64,000 nucleotides of DNA, from assembly GCA_036897445.1 (NCBI GenBank), contig JAYMTL010000040.1:1-64000 (forward strand), in the 5' to 3' direction. Under the pieces are notes generated by a model, which did not search any database, was not told the origin of the DNA, and worked only from the letters and a program-made list of their open reading frames with translations. Below are positions 12,101 to 25,813 of the stretch, piece by piece. Source of the stretch: Pelargonium tetragonum. Its lineage: Eukaryota; Streptophyta; Magnoliopsida; Geraniales; Geraniaceae. Both the position numbers and the translations under genes were made by a program. Within the stretch, counting starts at the first letter, position 1, and each line of letters begins with the position of its first letter.

Positions 12101-15100
12101 GGCTTTTCTCTAAATCCTCGTGGAGTAGCTTTCTTCAAAGTACTTTTTATAAATTCCAGCTCCTAGTCCAGGGTTTTTAGTAGAAATACATGAGTTCTTC
12201 TTTTTTGCTGTGCCTCCTATTTATTAAAATGAAAATAAGAATTTCTTGGACCTTGCAAAGGGAGTAGTCGAATTTTTCGTACTAAAAAAATCAAGGAGGA
12301 GTCTCTAGGGAATGGATGCCTGAGGTTTAAAAATGTAATATGCAAAAAGGATTCTTATGCTTATAGACAACCTCGGTTTAGTAAGAGGGAACCTCGTTGA
12401 TTTAGAACAGTACAGTCTAGATAGATTTTTTTACGAAATGCGAATATAGGTAGCTTTCGAGCTTGAGCCCAATCTCTAAATTGTCAAACTATCCCAAACC
12501 CAAAAGTTAAAGGGGAGCTCATGTGTAAGTTAGTAAAGTGGAAATCCACTAGGAAAGCTCTTACGAAAACACCTTTTATATATAGAAGCATTCCAAGTTC
12601 CCTTTTTAGATTTAAAATATTGTACTTTTAAAGACACGAAAATCCAGAAATTTGTAAAGTTACCTGAATTAAGGGCCGAAGTAATACAGCAATTCAATAA
12701 AGTTTGCCAGGCTCCTCCTATTTTTGCTTAACTCCAAAAAGGTATACCTAAGTTAGAGTGAAGCGCGGATTAACCCCTTCCGTAAGTTTTCGCGTAGTTT
12801 CATGAGCACTGTTTTCAATTCTTTTACTATTTAGCTATGAGATAGCATACCCATACACAAGAAAACTTATCCGCCCGGTTAGCTTTATTTATCAACAGGA
12901 ATCCTTTGTACGCAGCTAGTTAAAGCCCGAATCTTCCTATAATAAATGGCATTCTTGTCTAAAAAAAAGGAGTCAAAGTATAAGGGGGGGTGGGGCATGC
13001 TTTTTTACATTATTAAAAAGGCCTTAGATAAGATACTTCCTAACTCTTCTGAAGTAAGTATTTCTCACCGAGTAGTATCCTACCTTGCAAACCAAATTCA
13101 TAGTCTTCTCTTTTTTAATTTAGAATTCACTCGAAAAAGTAGACGGATAAAAATCCTCGGGAAATTGCTGCAGTTAAGCTTTGTAAAATTTTGTAGTAAA
13201 TGTCTTTCTTTTATGTACACTATGGCTAGAACTCCTTTTTTCTAACCTGTTTGTCTCGCTATTAATAAAGGAAGGTCTTTACCTTAGCGATTAAGCTATA
13301 TATATTATTAGAATCGTGGTCAAAAATTGATTCTGTCCTAAATTGTGTTAACTAAACTGCTTCGGTTAGTCGTTATGTAGCCCGTGTGAAAGTGATTAAT
13401 TTCTGCGAAATGAAATTAAAGTGAGGGTGGCCCTGCTTGAATCAAACATTTTTTAAGTAAACGCACTTTTCATAGAGAGAATTAACAAGAGAAAACGAAA
13501 CAAGTATTACAAGATATATTAGTTAGAGCACAGGAGTTAGTATAGGTCTAAACTAAGGATAGCACAGCATTCCAAGCACACAGCAGGTATAGGACATGTT
13601 GACTAGCTCAAATTTTTCCTATTTATCAGAGCAAGCCCTTACAATTCATACAAAATTCAAGTTATAACTATGGATTTCAGCACTAAAGGTAACCTGGGAT
13701 TTAAAAGGGGATTCCCTCACCTCTGGATTTTCCCGGTAGTTATGAGACATTCCAGAATCTCTAATGTTAGGTTTAAAAAAAAAAAGAACCTTTAGGGTTG
13801 CTACCCCTTTTTGTTTTGAAAAGCCCGGGTTTCTGTAAGATTCAATATAAGAACTAGTACAGTAGCCCTCTTTTAGGGTTAATCTAAAAGGAATTTAACT
13901 TCATTTAAGTAAGGGCTTAAGAGTTTTAGCTTTACACTTTAATTAAACGGCCCTGATTGTCGTCTTGTATCAATGTAGGAGTTTGACTTTTACAACTAAA
14001 AACCCGTTTGAGTTAAGTAAGAAAGTGCTTTCAGCCAAGCCTGACAGTGCTCTTTAAAGCCTCCTTAATTTGCGTTATAGCTTCCTCACTGTGTTATAAT
14101 TTAAAGTAATATTTATTATATTTAGTTCCTGGAGAAAGAGTCTGGGGTGTTAAACCCTTTTCAGAGTTTTTCCGGTTTAGTTTTTATTCCTCCCATTTCT
14201 GTGCCGAGTGTTAGCCGAGATCTTCTGGTACTTTTTTAAAATAAAATCAAGCTGAGAGGAGAAAATTCCGTAGAATTTTTAGGCTTTTTTACAAGAAACG
14301 GGTTACCGAGGTGACAAAGTTTGGACTGAACCTATGTAACGAATCTAATTGGGTTATATTTAGACTCTCTTTTCTAATTTAGTACAACTCTTAATAAGAA
14401 GCCCAAGGAAAATTGTACCTCCTTTATTAAGTTTTTCGAGTACTAAAAGTTCTTTTTTTACACCTAAACGTTGAAGTTATCGCGAATCTAGTAAAGAAAC
14501 TTTTTTAAGACTTTTAGAGATCCTCTATTTAAGAATTTAGGGCCCCCTTTACTAGTCGGGGAATACCATTATAAAGAGTTAAAGTCTAAAGTCTCATGCC
14601 TTCTTGTTTAAAAAAAACAAGGTCTTGGCTAGAAATTTAAGATCTAGAAAAATTAGACTCTACTCTCTGAAATGAAATAAGAAATTCTGTTAATGATAAG
14701 CAAAAAAAGGATTTTCTTTTAGAAAGCTTTACTCTATATATATATCGAAGCTACAAAAACAAATGCTCTAGGGGAAAGCTAAAAAATTTACATAAAATTA
14801 CATAGTCGATTACTTTTTGTTATTAAAAGACTTCGTTTGATCCAAGACTATTCACCTTTCTTTAAGTAATTAGGATTAGTCTATAAGATGCAACAAAAAA
14901 TAACCAAGTATAAAATAAAAAGGAAAGATATTCCGCGTTATATAATGACTCCTTTTTCAGGGATATCTTGAGTTTACTAGTATTATGATTACCTCTAGTA
15001 TTAGCTTATACCAACTGACAAAAACTACTTCGGCGATTACGCGCAAAGTGACCTTAATACAAAAAAAAAGAAAGGCAGTTTTATTATGTCTATCATAACA

Positions 15101-18100
15101 CACCCAAAATTTGTATACTTCTTTAACACTAAAGACAACCTTCAAATCAAAGTGCTTTGTTTGGCGATCCTTATTAAATGTTCCAAAAAACCTAGGCAAG
15201 ATTTATCTTGGGACATTCAGATAAAATATCCATAAGACCCCTATTCTACAACTCCAAGCTTTCTTGACCCTTTATTTTTCTTTTAAAGAGTCTTACTTGA
15301 CTAATGGAATACTCCGACGTTCTAAATTAAATTATAAAAGGCTCCCCTTTAGTCTAACACTAACTTAACGCTAAAAATGAGTACCTTTTATGGTAAGCCA
15401 AATTTTCCAAGTAGGACCCCGCCATTGCAGTTCTTTTGAGAGGAAATGGGCCCCTGTAGTGAATTTCCTGGATAAAGTGCCGGGTAGATTACATACAAAC
15501 TTAATTAACAAAAAAAGACCCGAGTAACAAACATAAATGAGAGTCCCTTGATTCTGAAGTAAATAAAAGGAGGTTCGCCACTTCCTAATAACCATTGGCT
15601 GCACTTGGCGTGTAATTAATATACATCTTTCTCATTAGTAGTTCACAATTACTTTAGTGACTTATATAACTTGTATATTCCTGCAATTTCCAAGTACCTA
15701 ACTAAGAGTCCTTATTATTATGCTACACCAAAAGTACCAAGCATCCCTTCCTTAAAGAGCGCCTCTCTACTTTTTAAGAAAAAAATGAATGATCGAGGAT
15801 TTTTTTCAATACTTATTTATGAATAAATTTGACTTAGTATAGAAAGCAATCTGCCTTCACTTGAATTTGAAGTAATAAGGTCAATCACTTAAGTGACAAT
15901 TCTGGTTCGAAGAGCTCTTTGCTGACAAAAAGAAAGATTCACCTATTTAAGAAAAGCACATGTCTTGGATCCAAATCTTTTGAGCAGCTGTGTCTCTATT
16001 AACTATAATTAGATGCGGTTATATACGGGTTACTCTAGAATAGGCAGGCAAAGCGGAGTATTACTAAGTATGCTTACGTTTTTCATTTTTTTTATTAGCG
16101 GGTTCTATAACTTTTACCAGAATTCCCATGAATCTACGCCTCGACCCCTATACTATATATATATCTACAAAATGAACGATCAGTAAGAAATAAAAAAAGC
16201 ATTTGTGCTACTTCTGATATAGGACTTTAGTTAAAACTGGTTCAAGCACCGGCTTTTATGTAAAACTTTGAATAAAATTATGCTTAGGTAAGCCCTAAAG
16301 GAGAAGAATTGAGTACGGGTTTAATCGGAACTTGTTTGACTTATTACAACACTTTTGCTGCGAAAGAGGTCTATATAATAATCGTACCACACCTTTAAAG
16401 GGGAGGCAGAATCCCCTCCGTGCCTGGGGCAAAGTCTTTTGTAAGGCGTATTCTGTTAAATTTGGGATTAAACCTTTGGCAAAAATTTCTGGTGCATAGG
16501 ATTTGCTTTTATTCATTATCATTAAATGTTATATTAGCAATCTACAATTGAGAGTGGAAACTTTACTAAGTCAAATTAATTTCAGAACTGCGGTACTCTA
16601 TATTACGTTCGTTTACTTTACCTTATATGTTTTGTAAGTGTGTTATAGGGCCAGGCTAGATCCTTAAGTCTTTAAGTTATAGAACAAGAAGTAGGGGTTG
16701 TGTTTCGTGTAGAGACTTTTTCACTCTTGTTAGTTGTAAGATGATATTCTATTTATGCCTGACCTAGAAGATCCCCTTTTTTAGGTCTTATGTTGCTTGT
16801 TCAAAACTAGGGGGGGATTAAGTACAAAGCTTGACCCCTTATATAAGTAAAAGGGACCCCGTCGTATCCTAGGATTTAGTAAAACTTAAGAAACAAATAA
16901 GACAGAAGCTCTGCTGTGAGGAGTGGTATTATATCCTATTTGAAAACCCGGAAAGCTTTACATGCTTTGTCCGATCCAGATAGATTCTAGTTTACCTTCA
17001 AAGGTTGTATGAACAGGTGCGAATCTAATGGCGAATACAATATAGCTAATACAGAATTTGAAACTTGGAAGAGATAAAGACCTCCCTTATTTAACTTAGA
17101 AATTTCCTTGCTGTTAACCCTGTACTTGACATACTATAGAGTAAAGTCAATCTCCTTTATTACTTGTTACTTTTACTCCAGCCCTAAACCCTGGAACCTA
17201 AATACTATAAACCTTAACTTTTGCCTTTCGAAGGTCCTAAATCTGTTGTAAAAAAACTCGTGCATTCCTATTCCTAGAATATCCTTCTTCCTTTAGCTCT
17301 GGTTTGAAACTCCTGGATCCTGTCTTTTCTTTATAAACAGGCTTTATAACAAAAAAGCTGGGTTTACCTAATTTGATAAAGAAAACCGAAGGAAAGATTT
17401 TAAACAAAACTCACTTTCTTTTATTAGAGACTTCTTTATCTCTTATGAGCTATCCCGCGCCTTCAGTATACTTCTTCTAGTAGTATTAGTATTTGTAAGA
17501 GCTAGACTATGTGCTTAAGGTAGATTCTGCCTGTCTTCGCCTTGCCTGTCATTCTTCTTTTCTTATTGTAATTTAATTTGTATAAAAGTATATAGTATAG
17601 TAGCTTATATATTGACTCTCTAAGGTATAACGCTTTTCTGCTGTTGATAAACTCCGACCGGTTTTTGAAAACGGGATCCTCAGAATTCTCTCGAGTATTT
17701 ATTCTATTTTTGTTGTATTACTTGATAAAGTGCGGAACTCCATAGTAAAACTAGGGTTTTTCTGCTACAGCCAAAGTTACGTGCTGTGTTTATCTAGTTC
17801 TTTTTAAGAGATCCCTGTTAGTTTTGAGAAGTACTAAATAATAATAGCCTCTTCTGGCCTTAGTATCCTGCTATCAAAAGTTCGCTATCACTTACCTTAA
17901 ACCCCTAAATATATATATACGGGTAAGAGATTAAACTAATTAATAAAATGACCTGCGTCTAGGGGTATAAATAAGAGAGGAATTCGGAGATATTAAATGC
18001 TCTGCGTAGCTTAAGGAAAGAAGCCTCTAAAAGCTAACGGGGTCCCTATGAGACGCACCTTTAGGAGAAATTTATAGTGTATATACAATTGTAGCTTCTA

Positions 18101-19201
18101 TTAAGTAGTTTTGTGTAGGTAAAAAAACCCAGTATATTTACTCTCTGACACTCGGTTCTTACAGGATAACAAGATCTGAAGAACGGGTAACCGAAGTCTC
18201 TTTAAGTCTTTTTCTACTTCTACACCAAATTCCTACTCACTAACAATAGGTTTTCTAAGGAATATAAAGCAATCTTGTCTATTATGAATATTTCCCCTTT
18301 TTGTTGTTTACATAGCTGGGCAATTTATTTAAACCCTTAAGGAGTCTTAAATTCTGGTATCTAGAAATTAAAACAAAAAAGCTAACATGTAACAAAGGCT
18401 TTAGAGAATGAATGCTGGTAGGAATACCTTGCGAAATAAAAAAGTCTAGGTCTAGGCCAACCTATAAAGTATCCGATTTGTACAATAAAGAGAACCCAAA
18501 AAGCTTAAAAAATAGCAAAAGAGACCTTTCTCTGAAATGCAAGTATAGGGACCACTGGGTCTAAACCAATAAGTATGCCCTGTGACCTAAAAATTTAGAG
18601 AGATTTTCCTTTATCTAATAAGGATTCTACTGAAGTCTGCAGATTCCGCGTCTTCTGAAGTTTATTCCTTTTTATTGTAGAAAGGGGGCTACTAAGCCGC
18701 TTAAAGCCTTTTTTCAAAAGCTTTGTATACTTGTGCACTAGATCTTTATTGAGTCGTCACTAGGTTATACTTTATTTAAAATTATCAGTTGTATTTTTTT
18801 AATAATAGATGCCCTTACCGGGGTTGTTTACAGGGTAAATATATTGGAAATATAGAAAACTGCGCTTAAGAGACAAGAGAGTTTTGTCTTTCGAGAAGTA
18901 GAAGTAAACAGCGGATATCTTATCTAGTATATATAGGGGTCCCTTTAGCGAAAAAGTAGGTTCTGTTTTGTAGTTTTCATCTTGGAGATTGACCCGCTCG
19001 AAACTCTTAATGTAATTAAAATCCCCCACTCTAGGTAGAAATTTGCTAGTTACTCATCGAGAATTTCTGTAATAAAAAGACTTTATAAAAGTGACACTAA
19101 CTAGAGGAATCCTTTATAATATGTGTTATCCCGATAGGAGAGGGCACTATCAAGCACAAGTGCATCCCTGTCACATTTTTTTTTTCTAGGAAATTTCCAA
19201 C

Positions 19202-19223
19202 ATAACAAAGGGATAACAAAGGG
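19202..19223. repeat. Perfect tandem duplication, 2 x 11 bp
   Basis: ATAACAAAGGG occurs twice in succession with no mismatch, just after a run of T. It is consistent with slippage. No larger repeat array is visible around it. Confidence 0.75.
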
Positions 19224-20039
19224 CTTACAAAAAGCACTTACTTTAAATTTATTCCAAACAAATAAAGCATAAAGATGTATTGAAAATGGATTTAGTTCAC
19301 TTTACTTTTCGTAGAAATTCCTCTGCGGGATTCTCCTAAGTTAAAAAGTTATAACTCTCAGTACCCCTCTTAATTTAGTAGAACTACTTCTCACACAAAT
19401 AGAAGTTTTTAAAAAAACAATGAATTTTGGTCATATAAAGTACCCCCAATATAAAGATAAAATGACATGAAATTCTCTAAAACAATTGAGCAACTTTGGG
19501 ATTCCGTGTCGCCCTTAAGAGGAGAAAAACCCCCGGGGTGTTGGTAATATAGAGAGGGGGTTCATTTTCTTTTCCGTATAGAAAACTAATTCTGACTAAG
19601 ATCTAATATCAAGTCTTTCGGGTGAAACCTAGTTCATTAACACTACATATTACAACCCTAATCTTTTACCGGGAGCCCCTTAAGGGAAGGAAAAACTGAG
19701 TTGAAGCAGGTAGAAACACCTAGCTATGATTGAGCCACTTATGAAATGAGTCTCTAGTATATATAGAGTAATATTTATAAGATTATAAAAATTCACCTAA
19801 AGACTAAAGCTAGGTTATCTGTTAAAGTAACATAGAACTCAAGCTCATGGATATATAAATATTAAACACGGCCTAAAGTTTATCTCTACAATATCTTTTA
19901 TCCTCAGTTGGATGCATTTGGACTTGAATTACGTTCATTTTTATTATCTATTTTTGAAGTTGCTTATGCTCTTAAGAGAACAACGTAGAAAGAGAGACCT
20001 ATCAGGACGGGCCTTGCTATACGCTGCTTACTCTTAAAT

Positions 20040-20700
20040 TATCCAAAAGACTAAATATACTATACTAATAAACCAAAGCTCCTTACACTTACCCATCTAC
20101 TTTCTCTAAGACTAATGTAATACATATTTCTTTCTTTAACTTGCTTACAAGAAGAAGGATATATTCTAGGTACACTAGGTCCAGGGAACTATAAGGACTA
20201 GACTCGCCCGAAGTACTCTACCCATAAGCCTAGGTTCGAAGAATACAAGAGCCCGTTATCCTAAAAATAAAAAATAAGAAGGTTTTTATAGGTAAGAAGG
20301 AAGAAAGAGATATAGATGAAGAATTAAGAAAAAGGAAGCCCATGAAGAAGTAGATTTTTTCAAAATACTTATAATATAACATTAACCTTCCTCCGTTAAC
20401 ACTGCAGTCGGTATAGGGACTTTTTCTATATACAACTAAGGCTACTGCCCTCTCTTTACTAGTAAGAACCAGAAGAGGTCTTTTCCTTGACAAGTAATAC
20501 AATCTATATCTAATACACTAGAATACTAACAAGATACCTTCTTCTATAATTAGTAAATATCTAGTTAAATACAACCAATACAATAGAACTACTCTTATCC
20601 TATATAATATAAATGTCTAGTACTATCTATTCCATAACTAATAAGTAAGATAACTCCTATTTACCAAAAGCCCCAATGTTTTAGGTCTAAAGAGGGTCCA
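20040..20700 (+). pseudogene. Decayed coding-like island, family unknown
   Basis: The texture changes here: long runs of G or C are fewer, and AAG/GAA/CTA words dominate. On the plus strand, within about 20.23-20.64 kb, one frame gives a lysine- and glutamate-rich segment followed by leucine/threonine-rich segments. These look like real protein composition interrupted by stops, unlike the six-frame noise of the background. The overlapping minus-strand frame of 90 codons (20230-20502) is probably its shadow. I do not recognise the protein. A transposon coding relic is the likeliest source given the compositional decay. It is broken in several places and no terminal repeats were identified. Confidence 0.4.
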
Positions 20701-23700
20701 ATCTATATCTAGAAGAGGGAGCTCCCTTTTTGAATCTATTAAACAAGAAGATTTGAAATGTTGTATTGTCAATCAAGTTAGGGGTTTCTTTCCCTACAAA
20801 TCTGAAAAAGCAAAACTAGAAATAAATAAGGGAACTAAAGGGCAAAGGAGTTGAGGAGTCTTAATCTTTTTTATGTCAATTATTAAAGGAGCCGCGGCCC
20901 TACCTGAAGGGGGGGTCTCTTTACTCACAAGTTAATATCTACAGAAAAGTCTAGAGTTCTGTTCTAATTAAAGGGAATTTGGGTTTTTTGTAAGCTCGTT
21001 TTTATTAGTTTAAGAATTTCCAAATACAAAAAGCACGGGCCCTCTGATTGCAAGGGTTTATGGCCTGCCAATAAAGAAGAATAAGGTTATCATTTTATAT
21101 TGAATGGGTATCTGTATCATACACATACAGCTTTGAAACCTGGTCAAAGAAAAGCCTAAGTTTTCATTTAAAGGGTTTCCTTAGTTAGTCTCAGTGTCTT
21201 TCTTATTCTTTCTTCCGCAGTAAATTTATACCAGAAAGTTTAATACTACAGCTGCGGGGAAAGCCCTACCAAAAACCCTACTATTCGCGTTTCAACTTAA
21301 AGGATTGAAACGTAATTAGGCTTTTTATCATTAAGGTTTTGCTTGCTCTATTTCTTGTAGTAGGGCCCGTGTAAGTTGTCCCAAAGGGGGTTAAAGGCAC
21401 AAGCACTATATTACATTAATTTATATGACAAAAACTCTAAGTACTAAAAAGTTACCTTACTGAAGACTAAACCTTCACGGGAATTTATTCTGACCTGTTA
21501 CCTAACAAAAGCCCCAAACTAAGTCGTCAATAAGTATATAACTTCTGAAAAAAGTAAGGTAACTTTACCCGAGATTGAAAAGTCAGACTGTAAAAATATC
21601 TTTATATCAACATAGACACTAAAGTCCTTAGGTATCTGGCTTAGAGGGAACTCTTTACACAAGAGGATCTCGATTTTAAGTTAGAAAGAACCCTTGTTTC
21701 CCCCACTTTTACAAGTTATTCTGACCTTATTTTACTTATAAAAAGGAGTGACTCTCCAGTAATACACGAATTTTTCTTTTTATAACAAATTTCTTACCTC
21801 AGTATCACTCTTCTGTAACGAATAAGATGTTAGCACATTAAGGCATTCTTACTTTATTGAATAGGAATTCTTGTACGCAAGGCGGACACCTACTAAAGTC
21901 TAAGGAAATCCCCGCTAGCAATCCTTAAAATAAAAAGTAGAGAGTTCCTTCTAGCTCTTGCTTGAATCACAGAATGAGGTTTGTACAATACAACGAAAAA
22001 ACCCCTTAATTAGCTACCCGTCTTTTAGTAACCCCTTCCAGGTAAATCTTAAGATCTGACCCCTTGAGCCAAATTATTTCTCGAGATTCTAGCTTAAAAA
22101 GTTTTTTTAGAGGTCCTTTATGTTGTAAGAAGCATTACTACTAATAGAAAAGTTGGTGTAATTAAAAAGTCAAGGAGGGTTTAATAAGGAGCCCCAGATT
22201 AGATTCGTGAAAGACTTTACTCCTGGATGCGTACTCAGATAAGCGGGAATGCTTTTTCAATAAAAAGAATATTTCTAACCGATCTGGGGTAAGTAAGTAA
22301 ATAGGGTTAACCCGCATCAATGTAGGCTACGTCGGCCTAACTTTCTAAAGTATACGTATCCTGTTATCACTAGAAAACCTATGGAAATTTTCTGACCTAA
22401 AATGTATTTTAGAAATTTTTACAATATCCAAATTCTCCGCCTTAATTACCCCCGAAAGGGGATCCCATTAAAGGGTGAACGCGAGCTATTGAGAGGGTAA
22501 ACATCTTACGGGTTATTGTACCTCCGTATTGTAAGACAGGGCTTAAGTTTCAAAAAAGAAAAGAGAGTAGAATAAGATACAAAACCTGTGGATGATATAA
22601 TATTTGTTTTTGGGAAGGCCCTGAATTAGTTACCAAGGAATCTGCCACTATACGAGAAAAATTCCAAGATTTTAAGCTACTGTAGTATACTATAGATCAA
22701 AAATCTTTGGGGACATAAAAATAAAGGAATGTGTTTTGTCGTAACTTCAATTTATATAGTAGGCGGGTAACAGGTAGTTTTCCTCCTCTAAAAAGAATTT
22801 TTAGTATAACACCAAGTTACGTATAACCAGACTTTTTTTAATTCATATTTAAGATATGTAAATTCAAAAACCTTAGATAAAGGGTTCTTTCATTGTTTAG
22901 TAAACTAGGCTGCTCCTACTTCTTGGAACTTAGATTTTTTCTTTTTCTACAAAGCGCTACCTAGACTTAGAACGCTCCTTTTATAAAATTCTTGAGGATG
23001 GAAGACTTTTAATTCGGAATCCACAAACTATATCAAAAATAGAAGATTAGCTCTTGTCGATCATCAACTACACTGAGTATAAAAATGAACCCATGGGTAC
23101 TCTACTTATGAGAAAAGGGGCAGTATAACTTACTTTATATTGTGTACTCCTTACAAGAGATAAGAACTCCTTGTTGAGATAGTAAGGCTCTAGTAAAGAA
23201 CGAACTTCTAAAAGAAAATTTAGGACTCCTTTTTAATTAATGAAAACCTCTTAAGGTCATGATATTTAGTATAGTTTGGTAACTAGGATTAACGTTTCCT
23301 TTCATCGCTTTGTAAATGAGTGGATAGTTATCTGACTTAATTTGTTTTGTTATTAACGACTTAAAAAGAAGCGGAAGGTACAATGTTTTTCATTCCATTG
23401 TATCAATGTATAAAAGACTCCCTTCTAGAAATCGTCGAATTTTACTGGATTCTCTTTTAGGAATTGGGTCTTATAATGCATGCGACTTCCCTTTTTTATG
23501 CCTCAACTTTCAAAGGTGTGATTTTCGTGAGTCTTTCATGGCTAGCTCCTCCCTATCCGGTATTAGACTGAAAAAAAACTCTAGCTTTATATAATATTCC
23601 TTTTAAGAGCATATAAATTTCCTTATAAAAATTTTGAGTTTCTCCTATGGAAATGTAATAAAGGTACTCAAAAATACATAAAAAATGGACATAATGACTC

Positions 23701-24535
23701 AATTAAGAAAAAGAGCAAATTCACGCATGCCCCTTGGCTCGGCTTTTACTAAACAATTTTGCAAGAGACCTTCTATCTCATAAAATGTATATAAATATCA
23801 AATTCAATCCACGAAAAGCTCTCACTCATAAATTTTGGCTCTACAGTTTCTTTTTTTGGTTTTATTATAGGGTCTTTACTGAAACAAAAGAAGTCCAAGG
23901 AGGGCTACCTTTTGTTGATCCTTAGTTGGTGGGGTTCCCGTTAGTAACTTAGTGCAAAACACCCAACTTCTCGGAAGATCCAGCTCAATCCCTTCCCAGC
24001 TCCTAGAATAGAAAAGTGACTCTTAGGATTTCTCTATTTAAGCGTTTTTATTTCAATAATGAATTTAAGGGGCTTTTTTAGTTGGTAATTAAAGGCAAAC
24101 TTGTTTGAGAATTCTACTCTTTATTCTGGTTAATTAGGTAATTCCCCTTTTGTCTTACTTAATAAGTTAAAAACCTCGACGCGAAACTTGGATCCTAGTA
24201 TATTTAGAGTATACTTGGTTGTTAGGAAATGACCCTTATTTATAGGAAAGGGGATTAGAAAGTTAAAGCTTTACTTAATTAAGAAAGATTAAAGTATCGT
24301 ATTCTTAAGTCAAGTATTCTACCTTAACCGGTCTTGAACCATATCCAAGTAACTCCTTTTCTTGGAGCTCTACCGAGTAAGAAAGTAAGGTTAGTAAGAG
24401 CTCTGAACAAAGTGAAGTGTTGGGCTTGTCTTTGGTACTTGTTTACTTGTCTCAATTGCTTTTGCTGTTTCCTTTTTATCCTATTTAGAAATAGATATTC
24501 TTGCTCCAATGTAGTAAAGTTATAGTAAATATTGA
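20701..24535. other. AT-rich non-coding background
   Basis: No gene is seen. The stretch opens with the perfect 12-base palindrome AGGGAGCTCCCT at 20716-20727. One shorter relative of the 17-base motif, ATTACATTA, lies at 21410. Open frames of 62-63 codons near 23.4-23.9 kb are short and carry no recognisable motif. Texture matches the background elsewhere. Confidence 0.6.
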
Positions 24536-24538
24536 CAG

Positions 24539-24610
24539 TGGAGTATGATAAAGTGGTAAAGCACAGGTTCATGGAATCAACATGTAAGGGTTCAAAGCCA
24601 AATCTTCCTC
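24539..24610 (+). pseudogene. Decayed tRNA-like gene, nearest tRNA-Gln
   Basis: The segment starts TGGAGTAT, has AGTGGTAAAGCA at the D-arm position and GGGTTCAAAGCC at the T-arm position, and fits a 72-base tRNA layout. Aligned from memory to plant mitochondrial tRNA-Gln(UUG), about two thirds of positions agree, including the whole 5' acceptor strand. The 3' acceptor strand, D-stem and anticodon stem no longer pair well, and the anticodon triplet reads about ATG rather than TTG, so identity is uncertain. A His-type tRNA is also possible. It is best read as a relic of an organelle-type tRNA. Confidence 0.4.
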
Positions 24611-25039
24611 TCTTATTCGAGTTCTTGCTTGTAAGGATTTTTCTTGTTGGACTTTACAGGTGTTTAAGATCAAAGTTTAGAGGGTTATGAAACAGGAATC
24701 GCAGCTTCTTCATATGTATAGACAATCTACTAATTAAGATAAAAATTTCTTTATACAAAATTGAACCCCCTGGTTTCCAGTAAACTGAAGAATTCTGATA
24801 AAGTAGGGACTCCAAAAGAGGTCTTTCATTTTCTTGCTCTTTGGCTGCTAGGTCAAATATATGACACAAGAATCTCAACTTCCTCTGCTTTTTGGAATCG
24901 TACAGGAGACTTGACTACAAAAAAAAGAACAAGGCTAGCCGTGAAATCTTCGTGATCGAGAACTTTTCTTAAAGTGAGACATAATTTGAAAAGTTTCTTT
25001 TATCTACAATTAGGGTTCTATCCTCATCTATGTCAGTAA

Positions 25040-25390
25040 CTGCAGAATAGAATAAAAGAGGGATATCCCTTAAAAGAAAACCTATTATATTCTACTTTAT
25101 TCGAACACAAAATGACTATAACTGTAACGAGTACTATCTAATATCGATTACTGTCTATTACATTACTATATATAACTAATAAAGAAAGGAGTACTATAAA
25201 CTTCCTAATCTTAACAAGAATAAAAGAAGAAGAAGAACAATCTACCTACTAGCTCTAATAAGCCCCGGGAATACTACTAAGAGGGGTCTATCTCATTATA
25301 AGAAGAGTCTATGTGTATCAAGAGAAGTAAATCAATTAAGTCAAACAAAGAAATAAGAAATAGAAGTTAAAGGCATAAGTTTTTGTATTT
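25040..25390 (+). pseudogene. Decayed coding-like island, family unknown
   Basis: From about 25.05 kb one plus-strand frame runs nearly free of stops for about 200 bases and reads like protein. It includes a run of four glutamates encoded by a short GAA/AAG run near 25225-25236. It then breaks up. The end of the island shares the phrase TCAATTAAG next to AAGTCA with the island at the right end of the window, hinting at a common source. No family was identified. It is broken, with several interruptions. Confidence 0.35.
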
Positions 25391-25796
25391 CGTAGTGTAA
25401 GTCAGTACATGCATAATGTATTACATTAACCTTTTTTCTAATAGGGAGTACTATGGGTCGGATTTAAGTTTAAACTAGGGTATATAAAGGAAAAGAGCAG
25501 GATCTACGAATAATCGGGCTAAAAGTGATTGCAAGCTTTTAACCCCTCTTTTTCTTTTTTTTAGGAAAAGTTAAGTTTAAAGTCTTAATAAAGTCAATCT
25601 TATAGCCCTTTCTTTGGTCGAGGTAGTTATAGCCTTTTCTTTATACAGGGAATAAGGAGGCCCTACCTCTTTCGGGTACTCTCTTTTACTAGAAACGAAT
25701 TCTAGTTATAAGTCTACTAACTATAAGAAATGAAAGAGAATCTTAGTCATTTTATACAAGCAAACCAGTTTCATAAAAAGGTAAAATAAACTCACT

Positions 25797-25813
25797 CAAG
25801 GTAATGTAATTAA
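25797..25813 (+). repeat. 17-bp dispersed motif, copy B
   Basis: CAAGGTAATGTAATTAA, identical to copies A and C. It lies 1.25 kb from copy C in the same orientation. The upstream base (T) and the downstream bases differ from the other copies, so the shared unit ends sharply. Confidence 0.75.

Larger units (their letters stand above)
8580..20035. other. AT-rich non-coding background
   Basis: This is 11.5 kb without a supportable gene. The longest open frame is 99 codons from an ATG at 12946; it is lysine-rich with no domain or homologue I recognise, and I treat it as chance. Notable local structures are a strong hairpin at 9119, the 12-base perfect palindrome TAGGAGCTCCTA at 11504-11515, a 6-bp stem with a 2-base loop at 12537-12550, nested short stems around 16400-16440, and an 11-base tandem duplication at 19202. 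G runs of seven occur near 12980 and 16810. Texture and stop frequency look uniform throughout. Confidence 0.6.

Noticed and set aside
12946-13245. 99-codon ATG-initiated frame, basic
   Set aside because: No domain, no supporting context and background dinucleotide texture; within chance length.
16395-16440. GGGAGGCAG string resembling the SSU rRNA 340 region
   Set aside because: It is explained by local nested inverted repeats (GGGGA/TCCCC and AGGCA/TGCCT); flanking rRNA sequence is absent.
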